The notes under the pieces: generated by a model
Database searches by the model: none
What the model was told of the DNA's origin: nothing
What the model saw: only the letters and a program-made list of their open reading frames with translations
Shown: positions 41,399 through 51,189 of the stretch, in pieces
Layout of the letters: each line of letters opens with the position of its first letter
How positions within the stretch are numbered: position 1 is the first letter of the stretch
Source: an uncultured Flavobacteriaceae bacterium
Lineage (GTDB): Bacteria > Bacteroidota > Bacteroidia > Flavobacteriales > Flavobacteriaceae
NCBI GenBank assembly: GCA_947494565.1
Contig: CANLVG010000003.1
Span: 1 to 64,000, forward strand
Length of the DNA: 64,000 nt
Direction: 5' to 3'
Program-made: the position numbers and the translations under genes

Positions 41399-43306
41399 TT
41401 AGAGGGCATTATCCATGATATCCTTGACCACTTCCGGATTGAGCAGGGTGCTGGTATCACCCAAATTGGACGTATCCTTACTGGCGATTTTCCTTAGAAT
41501 GCGCCGCATGATCTTGCCACTTCGTGTTTTGGGCAATCCTGATACGAATTGAATTTTGTCCAGTTTGGCAATGGGTCCGATTTGCTCCGTAATCTGCTGA
41601 TTGATCTCTTTGCGGAGATTGTCCCGATTCCTGTCTTCCCCGGTTTCTTTGAGAATAACATATCCGTATAGGGCATTGCCCTTGACATCATGTGGAAAGC
41701 CGACGATGGCCGATTCGGCTACCGCAGGATGTTCGTTGATGGAATCTTCGATTGGAGCGGTACCTAAATTATGTCCGGAAACGATTATGACGTCATCTAC
41801 CCGCCCTGTGATTCGGTAGTACCCTACGGCATCGCGAAGGGCTCCATCCCCAGTGAAATACATGTTTTCATACGCCGCGAAATAGGTGTCGCGATAGCGA
41901 TCGTGGTTACCCCAAATGGTCCGGGCCATGGAGGGCCATGGAAACTTGATGCACAGGCGCCCATCTACTTGATTGCCTTTGATTTCCTTTCCATTCTCAT
42001 CCATCAAAGCCGGTTGTATGCCAATAAATGGCAACGTGGCATAGGTAGGTGTTGTGGGGGTAACGTACGGAATAGGTGTTATCATGATCCCACCGGTTTC
42101 GGTTTGCCACCACGTATCGATAATCGGACTATGTTTTTTACCCACATTGTTATTGTACCAGTGCCAAGCTTCTTCATTGATCGGTTCCCCGACCGATCCG
42201 ATGACCTTTAGACTTGACAGGTCATGTTTTTCAACATAGTCAAGGTTCTCTTTTGCCAAGGCCCGAATGGCGGTCGGTGCCGTATAAAATTGATTCACTT
42301 TGTGTTTTTCTACGATTTCCCAAAAACGTCCAAAATCTGGGTAAGAGGGCACTCCTTCGAACATCAGGGTGGTCGCCCCGTTCGCCAAAGGTCCATAAAC
42401 GATATAGGAATGTCCTGTTATCCAACCGATATCGGCCGTACACCAGTAGACATCCTCTTCCCGGTATTGAAATGCATTTTTGAAGGTATATGCCGTATAC
42501 ACCATGTACCCCGCAGTGGTATGCACCATGCCTTTAGGTTGGCCGGTGGAACCCGAAGTATACAAAATGAACAAAGGGTCCTCGGCATTCATCCGTTCGG
42601 CCACCAGGTCTGCATATGATTCGTCTAAAAGGGGTTGTAACCATTTGTCACGCCCCTCTTTCATGTTGATTTCACTGTTGATGCGTTTGGCCACCAGTAC
42701 GTTTTCGACACCGGGACAATCTTCAAGTGCCTTGTCAACAATACCTTTTAAGTCGATGGTCTTTGCCCCGCGATACGAACCATCTGAGGTAATGACCATT
42801 TTACAATCCGAGTCGTTGATGCGTGTAGAGAGGGCATTGGCCGAAAAGCCTGCGAATACAACGGAATGAATCGCACCGATTCGCGCACATGCAAGAAGCG
42901 ATACGGCCAATTCAGGTATCATCGGAAGGTAAATACAGACACGATCTCCTTTTTTTATGCCATGTTCGAGCAACACATTTGCCATTCTACAGACACGCTC
43001 ATGCAATTGTCGATAAGTGATATGCTCCGCCTCTTCATTGGGATCATTGGGTTCAAATAGAATCGCCGTCTTATTGCCGCGGGTGGGTAAATGGCGGTCC
43101 AAACAATTTTCGGTGATATTCAATTGCGCTCCTTCGAACCATTTAACTTCGGGTTTGGTGAAGTCCCACTGTAAAACACTATTCCATTTCTTACGCCAAA
43201 CGAAATGTTCTTCGGCGATTTCCTCCCAAAAAGCCTCAGGATTTCGAACCGATTTTCGGTAAACCTGAAAATATTCCTCTAAGTGTTTTATATGATAATT
43301 GCTCAT
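41399..43306 (-). CDS. acs: Acetyl-CoA synthetase
   Basis: A 635-residue AMP-forming acetyl-CoA synthetase. The start SNYHIKHLEEYFQVYRKSV and the ATP motif LFILYTSGSTGQPKGMVHT are visible. So are the acetate-pocket segment NQFYTAPTAIRAL, the WWQTETGG box and the C-terminal acetylation motif LPKTRSGKIMRR, with the regulatory Lys. The frame extends 33 codons further upstream without homology, so the ATG at 43306 is used. It acts on acetate brought in by the nearby symporter, from which it is separated by one opposing gene. Confidence 0.96.
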   Translation of the reverse strand: MSNYHIKHLEEYFQVYRKSVRNPEAFWEEIAEEHFVWRKKWNSVLQWDFTKPEVKWFEGAQLNITENCLDRHLPTRGNKTAILFEPNDPNEEAEHITYRQLHERVCRMANVLLEHGIKKGDRVCIYLPMIPELAVSLLACARIGAIHSVVFAGFSANALSTRINDSDCKMVITSDGSYRGAKTIDLKGIVDKALEDCPGVENVLVAKRINSEINMKEGRDKWLQPLLDESYADLVAERMNAEDPLFILYTSGSTGQPKGMVHTTAGYMVYTAYTFKNAFQYREEDVYWCTADIGWITGHSYIVYGPLANGATTLMFEGVPSYPDFGRFWEIVEKHKVNQFYTAPTAIRALAKENLDYVEKHDLSSLKVIGSVGEPINEEAWHWYNNNVGKKHSPIIDTWWQTETGGIMITPIPYVTPTTPTYATLPFIGIQPALMDENGKEIKGNQVDGRLCIKFPWPSMARTIWGNHDRYRDTYFAAYENMYFTGDGALRDAVGYYRITGRVDDVIIVSGHNLGTAPIEDSINEHPAVAESAIVGFPHDVKGNALYGYVILKETGEDRNRDNLRKEINQQITEQIGPIAKLDKIQFVSGLPKTRSGKIMRRILRKIASKDTSNLGDTSTLLNPEVVKDIMDNAL

Positions 43307-43383
43307 AAGTACGTTATTGTTGTATACCGATAAAAATAAGGAAAAGTAAATATTCTGAGGTACAATTTTCCGTCTTTTGAATA

Positions 43384-44517
43384 ATGAAATCCATAATACA
43401 AACATACCACCATATACCTCTAAAAATCGGAGCGTTGTTCCTCATGCTTACTTTGGGATGTTCGAGCGATGCAGAACCGGAAGATATGCCCATGGAGGAT
43501 GTGGTTTTCGACACCTCTGAAGCACGGGTATTTCAAATGGGATTCACCACCTGGCCCTTTGCGCCCACGCAGCTTGCGGTGGATGAAACGAATGCCTTTC
43601 TCATGGCAAACGGGGATATCTATTCCGAACATATCGACTCTGAAATCCCGTGGAGCGCATGGATCAACGATACGGACTTGCCCATTGCATTTACCGATAT
43701 GGTAGCCCATCGAACCGCTAGGCGAACATCGGGAACCCGTATGACCCTATCGATCAGTTTGCTGAATTTAGATCGCAACGACCTGATGCCGGATTTTGAT
43801 GGACAAAAGCCTGATTACACGGCATTGAATGATGAAACCATTGTAGAGGCCTATCACAAGCACGTACGGTATTTGGTTGCACAATTGCAGCCGGAATATC
43901 TGGTCATTGCCGTGGAGGTAGATGGGCTTTTGAAAAATGCACCGGAAAAGTGGGCTGAATACAAACTGCTTATATCAAATGTGAAAAGTCGTATAAAAAC
44001 AGAATATCCGACCTTGCCGATTGCCGAGTCGGTTATGTTGCACAATTTTTACAGACCGGATTATGATACCCAACAATCGGCTATCGATGAGGTAGGCAAT
44101 TATGTCAACACCATGGATTTTGCGGCGATTAGCTTTTACCCTTTCCTAAAAGGATTACAGCGCACTTCAGAGGTGCAGCAGGCATTTGATTTTTTGCATG
44201 CTCATGTGGATGTGCCCATTGCGTTTGCTGAAACCGGACATTTGTCCGAGGATTTGAGCATTGAGGGTTTTGACCTTTTTATACCCGGAACGGAATCTGG
44301 GCAAGCTACTTATATGCAAACGCTATTCACCAATGCACAGGCGGAACACTACGAATACATCATCTGGTGGACCCACAGGGATTACGATCCGTTATGGGAA
44401 ACATTTCCTGAAGATTTGAAGGATCTCGGAAAGATCTGGATCAGTACCGGAATTCTGAATGAGGATGGTGTGGAAAAACAGGCCTATTCGAGTTGGAAGG
44501 CCGCCTTCTCCAAATAG
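43384..44517 (+). CDS. TIM-barrel glycosidase-like lipoprotein, family not assigned
   Basis: A 377-residue lipoprotein (signal ending LTLGC, Cys about 26, then an acidic linker EPEDMPMED). The body has a TIM-barrel look: FQMGFTTWPFAPT, IPWSAWIND, VAHRTARRTSGTRMTLSISLLN, then YLVIAVEVDGLLKN, AAISFYPF, PIAFAETGHLSE, YIIWWTHRDYDPLWE. Strand-end Glu residues in AVEVDG and AETGH sit where acid/base and nucleophile lie in clan GH-A enzymes such as GH53 galactanases. Aromatic residues line the other strand ends. I cannot assign a family. It is the only rightward gene between acs and the symporter. Confidence 0.75.
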   Translation: MKSIIQTYHHIPLKIGALFLMLTLGCSSDAEPEDMPMEDVVFDTSEARVFQMGFTTWPFAPTQLAVDETNAFLMANGDIYSEHIDSEIPWSAWINDTDLPIAFTDMVAHRTARRTSGTRMTLSISLLNLDRNDLMPDFDGQKPDYTALNDETIVEAYHKHVRYLVAQLQPEYLVIAVEVDGLLKNAPEKWAEYKLLISNVKSRIKTEYPTLPIAESVMLHNFYRPDYDTQQSAIDEVGNYVNTMDFAAISFYPFLKGLQRTSEVQQAFDFLHAHVDVPIAFAETGHLSEDLSIEGFDLFIPGTESGQATYMQTLFTNAQAEHYEYIIWWTHRDYDPLWETFPEDLKDLGKIWISTGILNEDGVEKQAYSSWKAAFSK

Positions 44518-44519
44518 TC

Positions 44520-46232
44520 TTAATGATCAACCGCTTGTCCGGCACCACTTGGTATTCGAATATCCTCTACGATTTCTTGCACATCTTCTGGTGGGGCAGG
44601 GGTAAATTGTAATATGACAATCGACACCACGAAATTGACCAGCATGGCAATACTGCCGAAACCTTCAGGGGAAATTCCGAACCACCAGTCTTTTTGCAAG
44701 CCAGCGACGGCCGATTTTCCACCGTCGAAAATGCCGAATTTGAACTTAAGCATATAAAAGATCATCAAGGAAATACCGATGACCATACCGGCAATAGCAC
44801 CCTCCTTGTTCATTTTTTTATAGAAGATACCGAGAACAATCGCTGGAAAGAAGGAGGCTGCCGCCAAACCGAAGGCCAAAGCGACCACAGCAGCAACGAA
44901 TCCCGGTGGATTTATTCCAAAATATCCTGCAATAACTACCGCGACCACGGCGGACAGACGGGCTGCCAAAAGCTCCCCTTTTTCTGAAATATCAGGTTTG
45001 AAGACCTTTTTGATCAAGTCATGCGATACCGATGCGGAGATGACCAACAGCAGACCAGCTGCTGTGGAAAGTGCCGCAGCAAGGGCGCCCGCAGCGACCA
45101 AGGCAATGACCCAAGAAGGCAAGTTCGCAATTTCAGGATTTGCCAGAACCATGATGTCGTTATCCACGGTCAACTCATTTTGTTTTGCATCAGCGACATA
45201 TTGAATTTTACCATCCCCATTTTTGTCTTCAAAGGTGATCAGTTTTGTTTTTTCCCAGGTCTTAAACCATGCCGGCATACTAGCATACTCTTGATCGCTT
45301 ACGGTATTGATCATATTCGTCCGCGCAAAAACAGATACCGCAGGGGCGGTGGTGTACAATATGGCAATCAACAATAAGGCCCAGCCGGCAGACTTTCGAG
45401 CGTCTTTTACCCGTTTGACCGTAAAGAACCGCACAATGACATGTGGTAATCCGGCAGTACCTACCATCAAAGCCAGGGTAATCATAAAGACGTCGGTCAC
45501 TGATTTGGAACCGTCGGTGTATTCGTTGAATCCTAATTCAGTGGAGAGACCATCCAATTTATCCAAAAGGTACATTCCCGATCCATCGTTCAATGTAGAT
45601 CCCATACCCAATTGTGGAATAGGGTTTCCCGTCATTTGAATGGAAATGAAAATGGCTGGCACCATAAAAGCAAAAATGAGCACACAATACTGTGCCACCT
45701 GTGTATAGGTGATGCCTTTCATTCCTCCTAAAACGGCATAAAATAGTACTATGATCATACCGATGATGACGCCGGTATTGATATCGACTTCCAAAAACCT
45801 AGAAAATACGAGACCGACACCCCGCATTTGACCTGCAACATAAGTAAACGATACGATCAATGCACAGAACACGGCCACAATGCGGGCCGTTTTGGAATAA
45901 TAGCGGTCGCCTATAAAGTCGGGCACGGTAAATTTCCCAAATTTACGGAGATAGGGGGCGAGTAAAAGGGCTAAAAGTACATACCCACCTGTCCACCCCA
46001 TCAGATACACAGATCCATCATAACCGGCAAAAGCAATGATACCCGCCATGGAAATAAAGGATGCGGCCGACATCCAGTCGGCGGCTGTTGCCATGCCATT
46101 GGCAAGAGGTGATACACCACCCCCGGCAACATAAAACTCTTTGGTAGATCCAGCTCGAGACCAGATAGCGATACCAATGTAGAGAGCAAACGTAATTCCA
46201 ACTAAAATATAAGTCCAGGTCTGAACGGTCAT
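44520..46232 (-). CDS. Sodium/solute symporter, large subunit (acetate-type)
   Basis: A 570-residue member of the sodium:solute symporter family (SSS), with about 13 membrane segments. The start VQTWTYILVGITFALYIGIAIW and the EFYVAGGGVSPLANGMATAADWMSAASFISMAG motif are typical of the VC_2705/ActP-like subgroup, which pairs with a DUF4212 small subunit. That small gene lies just upstream. Since acs is the next leftward gene, acetate or another short carboxylate is the likely substrate. The loop around residues 290-370 is longer than in E. coli ActP. Confidence 0.92.
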   Translation of the reverse strand: MTVQTWTYILVGITFALYIGIAIWSRAGSTKEFYVAGGGVSPLANGMATAADWMSAASFISMAGIIAFAGYDGSVYLMGWTGGYVLLALLLAPYLRKFGKFTVPDFIGDRYYSKTARIVAVFCALIVSFTYVAGQMRGVGLVFSRFLEVDINTGVIIGMIIVLFYAVLGGMKGITYTQVAQYCVLIFAFMVPAIFISIQMTGNPIPQLGMGSTLNDGSGMYLLDKLDGLSTELGFNEYTDGSKSVTDVFMITLALMVGTAGLPHVIVRFFTVKRVKDARKSAGWALLLIAILYTTAPAVSVFARTNMINTVSDQEYASMPAWFKTWEKTKLITFEDKNGDGKIQYVADAKQNELTVDNDIMVLANPEIANLPSWVIALVAAGALAAALSTAAGLLLVISASVSHDLIKKVFKPDISEKGELLAARLSAVVAVVIAGYFGINPPGFVAAVVALAFGLAAASFFPAIVLGIFYKKMNKEGAIAGMVIGISLMIFYMLKFKFGIFDGGKSAVAGLQKDWWFGISPEGFGSIAMLVNFVVSIVILQFTPAPPEDVQEIVEDIRIPSGAGQAVDH

Positions 46233-46293
46233 AGGTGTGGTTGTTTATCGTGAAAATGGTTTCCGTAGTTACTTCAAGAGTACGGTCTGTGTG

Positions 46294-46554
46294 CTACTCA
46301 TTGTATCCGTATTTCTTGTCCAATTTGTTCATCAATCGTACGTATACAAAAATGAGGATGACAAATACATAAATCGCCCCTTGTTGCGCGAACCAAAAAC
46401 CGAGTTTGAACCCTCCGATCTGTATGGTATCAAGAGCCTCTTTGAATAGGATTCCGGCCCCGTAGGAAACAGCGAACCAAATGCTCAAAAGTAGAAATAG
46501 GTACCTTACGTTTTCTCTCCAATAGGCCGAAGCCTTTTTCTGTTTGTCACTCAT
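46294..46554 (-). CDS. DUF4212 symporter small subunit
   Basis: An 86-residue membrane protein of the DUF4212 family, with two membrane segments. Typical features are AYWRENVRYLFLLLSIWFAVSYGAGILF, then GGFKLGFWFAQQGAIYVFVILIFVYVRLMNKLDKKYG. It always pairs with an SSS symporter as a small subunit. The ATG at 46554 (MSDKQKK) is chosen over one two codons earlier. It lies 61 bases upstream of the large subunit. Confidence 0.93.
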   Translation of the reverse strand: MSDKQKKASAYWRENVRYLFLLLSIWFAVSYGAGILFKEALDTIQIGGFKLGFWFAQQGAIYVFVILIFVYVRLMNKLDKKYGYNE

Positions 46555-46606
46555 GATCAATTGGTATTGGCATTAGTTTTCTAAGATAGCGATTTCTACC
46601 TAATCC

Positions 46607-47683
46607 TTAGGCAGGCAAATAGATCACCCCGCTAGAGGAATCCCTTTTTGCACCGGTTACCGATTTCAAAACATTGATTTCCTTTTCGGCACGTAAGGCG
46701 CCCATAAGGGCAAAAACAAGTGCTTCCTTGAATTCGATAATTTCCCTTTCGGGTACAATGACTTCCGTGTGCCCCATGAGTTTTTTACTTAGGACCTCAA
46801 TTAAAAAATGGTTCAAGGCTCCTCCTCCCGTAACGAATAAGGTATTCTGATCCTTGGTGCTATTCAGTTTAATCTGTTGTGCCACTTTTTCGCAAATATG
46901 ATGCACAGAGGTATGTAATAGGTTTTCGGTAGTATCGTCACATGCTTCCACAATGGGAACCACCTCTTCAACGAACCATTCATAGCCGATGGATTTCGGA
47001 TGCGGTAATAAATAATATCGCAATGCATTTAACTTCGTGAGCATCGCTTCGTTAATATGGCCGGAGCGTGCCAATGCTCCTTCATCGTCATAATCGAGAT
47101 CGATTTTTCTGGTGATATAATTCAGGATCATATTCGCCAACCCGATATCATAGGCAATACGTTTGCCTTTTTGCACCAGCGATATATTACTGATCCCACC
47201 AAGGTTCAGACAGAAATCGTATTCTTCGAAAAATAGTTGATCACCGATAGGAACTAGAGGGGCACCCTGACCTCCTAGGGCCACGTCATTGGTCCTGAAA
47301 TCACAGATAACTTTGTGACCGCAAGCGTTGGCCAAGTGCTGCCCCGAACCGATTTGGAATGTTAGCCCTTTTTCCGGTCGGTGGTGGGTGGTGTGTCCAT
47401 GGCTTGCAATGTACTCCGGATCCAATTTTTCGGCTTCAATGAACTGCTTGACCTGTTCCCCCAGCCAGGTTCCATAAGTATTATGGAATTGCAACAGGTC
47501 TTCCGCTTTCAAGTAGATCGAATCTTTCAACTCGGTCTGCATGGCACTCGAATAGGCGATGCTTTTTGATTTAATGATTTCAAAGGACCAATTTCCTTTT
47601 GTGTTGCCAATATGACAATAACAAAGATCGAGACCATCCAAAGAGGTGCCCGACATGACGCCCAAAATTTTATGTTGCTTCAT
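46607..47683 (-). CDS. anmK: Anhydro-N-acetylmuramic acid kinase
   Basis: A 358-residue kinase that opens and phosphorylates 1,6-anhydroMurNAc to MurNAc-6-phosphate. GVMSGTSLDGLDLCY is the ATP/substrate start. HGHTTHHRPEKGLTFQIGSG, DFRTNDVALGGQGAPLVPIGD and LFVTGGGALNHFL are all present. It overlaps the methyltransferase stop by 4 bases. It is the end of the leftward peptidoglycan-recycling set and feeds MurQ. Confidence 0.95.
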   Translation of the reverse strand: MKQHKILGVMSGTSLDGLDLCYCHIGNTKGNWSFEIIKSKSIAYSSAMQTELKDSIYLKAEDLLQFHNTYGTWLGEQVKQFIEAEKLDPEYIASHGHTTHHRPEKGLTFQIGSGQHLANACGHKVICDFRTNDVALGGQGAPLVPIGDQLFFEEYDFCLNLGGISNISLVQKGKRIAYDIGLANMILNYITRKIDLDYDDEGALARSGHINEAMLTKLNALRYYLLPHPKSIGYEWFVEEVVPIVEACDDTTENLLHTSVHHICEKVAQQIKLNSTKDQNTLFVTGGGALNHFLIEVLSKKLMGHTEVIVPEREIIEFKEALVFALMGALRAEKEINVLKSVTGAKRDSSSGVIYLPA

Positions 47684-48348
47684 AGCTTGTATTGCAATAT
47701 GAAAATCACCGAGAGTGGTGTATTTTCGTTTGTTCGCGTTTCCTTTATTTTTATGAGCTCTAGTCCTGATTCGGAAAAAACGACGCTCCAGTCTTCAAAT
47801 GTTCTGGCAAACCATTTATGCCCATTGGTGAAATTGCCCGGTAACCCTTCCCAGGCGTTTGCTATCCACTGACTTTTATACCCCAGTTTCCGGTCTAGAA
47901 GGAAAAAGGGATGTATGGTCTGTATGACCAAATAGCCCTTAGAGGTGACCGACTTTCTGAGGTTCTTCAACAAGAGGTCCATACCCTCTTGTTGATAAAG
48001 GCAAAAATTGAATATTACGGCCTCAAATGGACTTTCGGGTATTTCTTCTCCCTGACTGATTTCGTCATAGGACATTTGGTAATAGGTCTCAGGTCCCTTC
48101 GTGCGTGCGTGCTCGATTAATTTTAAGGTCGCATCGACCCCGACGGATTTCTTGCCGATTAGGGTCATACTTCTTGTAAGCCAACCTTCCCCACATCCGC
48201 AATCCAGGATCGTAGTGCTGGGCAATTGAGAAAGTAATTCTATGATGGCGCTATTAGTAACGATTCGAGATGGTATTTCCTCCGAATCGATAATCTTAAT
48301 CCATTCGTTAGCGTTTTCATCCCATGACTTTAATACTTTTTTTTCCAT
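47680..48348 (-). CDS. Class I SAM-dependent methyltransferase
   Basis: A 222-residue methyltransferase. Motif I is TILDCGCGEGWLTRSM near 49-64, the acidic end of strand two is GVDATLKL, and AVIFNFCLYQQEGMDLLLKNL is the motif IV/V region. The substrate is unknown. It sits between anmK and the GH3 gene with tight spacing, so it is co-transcribed with peptidoglycan-recycling genes without a known role there. The ATG at 48348 is used because the longer frame starts with TTG. Confidence 0.85.
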   Translation of the reverse strand: MEKKVLKSWDENANEWIKIIDSEEIPSRIVTNSAIIELLSQLPSTTILDCGCGEGWLTRSMTLIGKKSVGVDATLKLIEHARTKGPETYYQMSYDEISQGEEIPESPFEAVIFNFCLYQQEGMDLLLKNLRKSVTSKGYLVIQTIHPFFLLDRKLGYKSQWIANAWEGLPGNFTNGHKWFARTFEDWSVVFSESGLELIKIKETRTNENTPLSVIFILQYKL

Positions 48349-48359
48349 CAGGCCCTTCC

Positions 48360-49919
48360 TCAAAAGATAGATACCGGGAGTTTTCCCTCAGCGGATAGTT
48401 TTCCTAAAAAATGCTCGGTCGCCGCGTCTTGGAACTCGGTAAAATCTTGATAGACCACTACGACCGCGGTTGCTTTTTCATACGATAGATGTTGCAACAT
48501 ATAAGGATTCCCGAAAAGGTACACGACGACATTTTTCGTCTGGATCAGTTCATTGATAAAGTCAATTTCCTCTTTGATGAAACCGAACCGATTCGCAGGT
48601 TTTACTTGCGGAGGTGTGAGCAATACCAAAATATCGGTTTCTTCCGCTACTTGCGATCGCATTTGTCGTATTTCTGACGGAAGGTCTTGCAACTTCGGCT
48701 GTGAGGCTGATCTTTTCAGGGTTAGTGTACAGAAATCGGTAGCCCTGAATTGTGCAATTGCACTTTCGCTTCCCCATAAAAGGGTCAGGCTCCTTTCGGC
48801 CAAAGTTTGATTCAATTGCTTGGGTTCTGTAAGTCTCGGGGTCTTCGAAACATCCCTCTCAATGGCTTTCTCCTTTAAAGCCCAAACGCGCTTGAAGCTT
48901 TCCTCAATCTGTTCGGAAGAAGCCTTTTGGAGAATGGTGGTTATACCTTCGGAGACGTTTTCCGCGAAACATAGCACATCGTTTCCGGCATCAAAAGCCA
49001 ACCATTCGAGTTGTCCTTTTTCCGAATACTCCTTTGATACGGCATGCATATTCAAAGCGTCTGATATGACGACTCCTTGGTATCCCATATCGTTTCGCAA
49101 AAGGTCTTTGATAATTGCGGGTGAAATACTTGAAGAAGTGGTTTCGCCATTGGCCAAAGAAGGCACGGATAAATGTCCGACCATCACCGAGTCTACCCCT
49201 TTATCTATGATTTGCTGAAATGGATACAATTCGTTCGCCGTGAGTTCCGTTCTAGGTTTTTCAACTAAAGGAAGCCCCAAATGCGAATCCGTGGCTGTAT
49301 CACCGTGTCCTGGAAAGTGCTTTATGCTAGTTAGAATGCCCTCACTCTCAGCACCCTTTATGAAGGCGAGTGCCTTTTCGGCAACTTTCAATTTGTCGGC
49401 TCCGAAAGACCGATATCCGATGACGGGATTGTTCGGATTGCTGTTCACATCGACACAGGGAGCCAAATTCCAATGTATTCCGGCGGCCTTGCAGTCTTTT
49501 GCAATATTTTTTCCCACTTGAAAAATCAGGTCATTGTTACCTTGAATGGCCCCTAGGGTTAATGCATAGGGGTATTGGGGAGTGTTTTCGATACGCATGG
49601 CCAAACCCCATTCGGCATCTATGGCAATGAGTAAAGGATATTTTGAAGCGTTTTGGTAACGTTCAATGAGTTTTTTGAGGGTCTCGAAACTAGCATCGTT
49701 GAAGACGACCTCTTTTTTTCCTTCATAATTTGTTGCCGCACTGGCCCTACTGTGAAAAAAGCAAAGCGAACCGATACCTTTTGTACGTATCAAATGCTCC
49801 AATTGTTCGATCTCCGCTTCTGAGTCATTGATAAAGGCCGCCGGCATAAACAATTGCCCTACCTTTTCGGCTCGGGAGAGTAGGCTATTGGCGGTTTGAT
49901 AATCTGGGACTTTGTTCAT
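48360..49919 (-). CDS. GH3-family beta-N-acetylhexosaminidase, NagZ-like
   Basis: A 519-residue cytosolic GH3 enzyme; no signal peptide. The catalytic His-Asp loop typical of NagZ is present in IKHFPGHGDTATDSHLGLP (near 200-218), and the nucleophile Asp lies in GVVISDALNMHAV near 285. A C-terminal GH3 domain (about 370-519) makes it longer than E. coli NagZ. It probably removes GlcNAc from imported anhydromuropeptides. The ATG at 49919 replaces an upstream TTG. Its neighbours are the AmpG-like permease and AnmK. Confidence 0.9.
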   Translation of the reverse strand: MNKVPDYQTANSLLSRAEKVGQLFMPAAFINDSEAEIEQLEHLIRTKGIGSLCFFHSRASAATNYEGKKEVVFNDASFETLKKLIERYQNASKYPLLIAIDAEWGLAMRIENTPQYPYALTLGAIQGNNDLIFQVGKNIAKDCKAAGIHWNLAPCVDVNSNPNNPVIGYRSFGADKLKVAEKALAFIKGAESEGILTSIKHFPGHGDTATDSHLGLPLVEKPRTELTANELYPFQQIIDKGVDSVMVGHLSVPSLANGETTSSSISPAIIKDLLRNDMGYQGVVISDALNMHAVSKEYSEKGQLEWLAFDAGNDVLCFAENVSEGITTILQKASSEQIEESFKRVWALKEKAIERDVSKTPRLTEPKQLNQTLAERSLTLLWGSESAIAQFRATDFCTLTLKRSASQPKLQDLPSEIRQMRSQVAEETDILVLLTPPQVKPANRFGFIKEEIDFINELIQTKNVVVYLFGNPYMLQHLSYEKATAVVVVYQDFTEFQDAATEHFLGKLSAEGKLPVSIF

Positions 49920-49926
49920 ATTTAGG

Positions 49927-51189
49927 TTATGTTTTTGACTTTCCAAAATCAGCTGGGTAATCTAAGTATTTCAACAAAACAAAAGCGGGCAATGCGGCCA
50001 GGACTACCCAAATAAAGAAACCATCGTAGCCAAGCCACTCTTGCATATAGCCGCTGATGAGTCCGGGCAACATCATTCCCAAGGCCATAAATCCTGTTGC
50101 TAAGGCATAATGCGAGGTTTTGGAAGCTCCTTCGGCGATGTAGATTAGGTAGACCATAAAGCCTGCGATTCCGAAACCATAGCCAAATTGTTCCACAATA
50201 ACCGTTCCTGTGACGGCATAGATATTTGTCGTTTTGGTAATAGCCAGTAGGGCATAGAGGGCATTGGGCGCATTTAAGGAAATAAGCATGGGAAGCATCC
50301 ATTTTTTTAGGCCTTGCCGCGATATGAGAATTCCCCCTAGGATTCCGCCAATCGTGAGAAAAATAACTCCGATGGTTCCATAAATGGTACCAACTTCCGA
50401 GGTGCTGTAACCCAAGCCTCCTTCCGAGGTGGGGTCCAATAGAAATGGAGAGGCCATTTTTACCAATTGGGACTCCCCAAGTCTAAAAAACAATATAAAT
50501 GCCAAGGCCATACCCATGCCCGACTTCTTGAAGAATGTAGAAAAGACTTCCAAAAATCCTTTTGGCCTTTCTAGTGTAATCGCTTGTGAACTCTCAAATT
50601 TGGGGGCAACGAAAAAATTGGATATGGTCAAGATCAACATTAACAAAGCGGCACTAATCATGGTGTAGGACCAGGCTTTGGTATTGTCACCGTAATGCTC
50701 TTCCAATAAACCGGCCAAAACTACAAGGAGCCCTTGTCCTGTTACATTTGCCAATTTGTAAAAAACGCTCCTCAGCCCAACGAAAAAGGACTGTCGGTCC
50801 TCGGTAAGGCCGATCATGTAATAGCCATCCGTAGCAATATCATTGGTCGCGGAAGCAAAGGCTACCATCCAAAAACAGGCTAAACTAGTGACAAAAAAGA
50901 TGTTCGTGGGCAGCGTCAGCCCAATAGCCAAAAGGGCTATGGAGGCTAATAATTGCATCCCTAAAAACCAATTTCGTTTGGTGCTTTTTAAGTCTACGAA
51001 GGGACTCCATAAGGGTTTGATGACCCAGGGAATATATAGAAAACTTGTGTATAGCCCTATATCCGCATTGCTGACACCTAGTCTTTTGTACATAATGACG
51101 GAGACGGTTACGACTAAGGCATAAGGTAATCCTTGGGCAAAATAAAGAGTGGGTACCCAAGCCCAGGCCCATTTATTCTTTTGGATCAT
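49927..51189 (-). CDS. AmpG-like muropeptide permease (MFS)
   Basis: A 420-residue 12-segment major facilitator. The opening WAWVPTLYFAQGLPYALVVTVSVIMYKRLGVSNADIG is AmpG-like (in two parts). Family motifs WVIKPLWSPFVDL and ATNDIATDGYYMI follow. AmpG carries GlcNAc-anhydroMurNAc peptides into the cytosol. It lies between the GHL10 gene (17-base overlap) and the GH3 gene. Confidence 0.92.
   Translation of the reverse strand: MIQKNKWAWAWVPTLYFAQGLPYALVVTVSVIMYKRLGVSNADIGLYTSFLYIPWVIKPLWSPFVDLKSTKRNWFLGMQLLASIALLAIGLTLPTNIFFVTSLACFWMVAFASATNDIATDGYYMIGLTEDRQSFFVGLRSVFYKLANVTGQGLLVVLAGLLEEHYGDNTKAWSYTMISAALLMLILTISNFFVAPKFESSQAITLERPKGFLEVFSTFFKKSGMGMALAFILFFRLGESQLVKMASPFLLDPTSEGGLGYSTSEVGTIYGTIGVIFLTIGGILGGILISRQGLKKWMLPMLISLNAPNALYALLAITKTTNIYAVTGTVIVEQFGYGFGIAGFMVYLIYIAEGASKTSHYALATGFMALGMMLPGLISGYMQEWLGYDGFFIWVVLAALPAFVLLKYLDYPADFGKSKT

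Noticed and set aside
46237-46449. 70-codon + frame opposite the DUF4212 gene
   Set aside because: The minus strand there encodes a clear DUF4212 subunit paired with the symporter.
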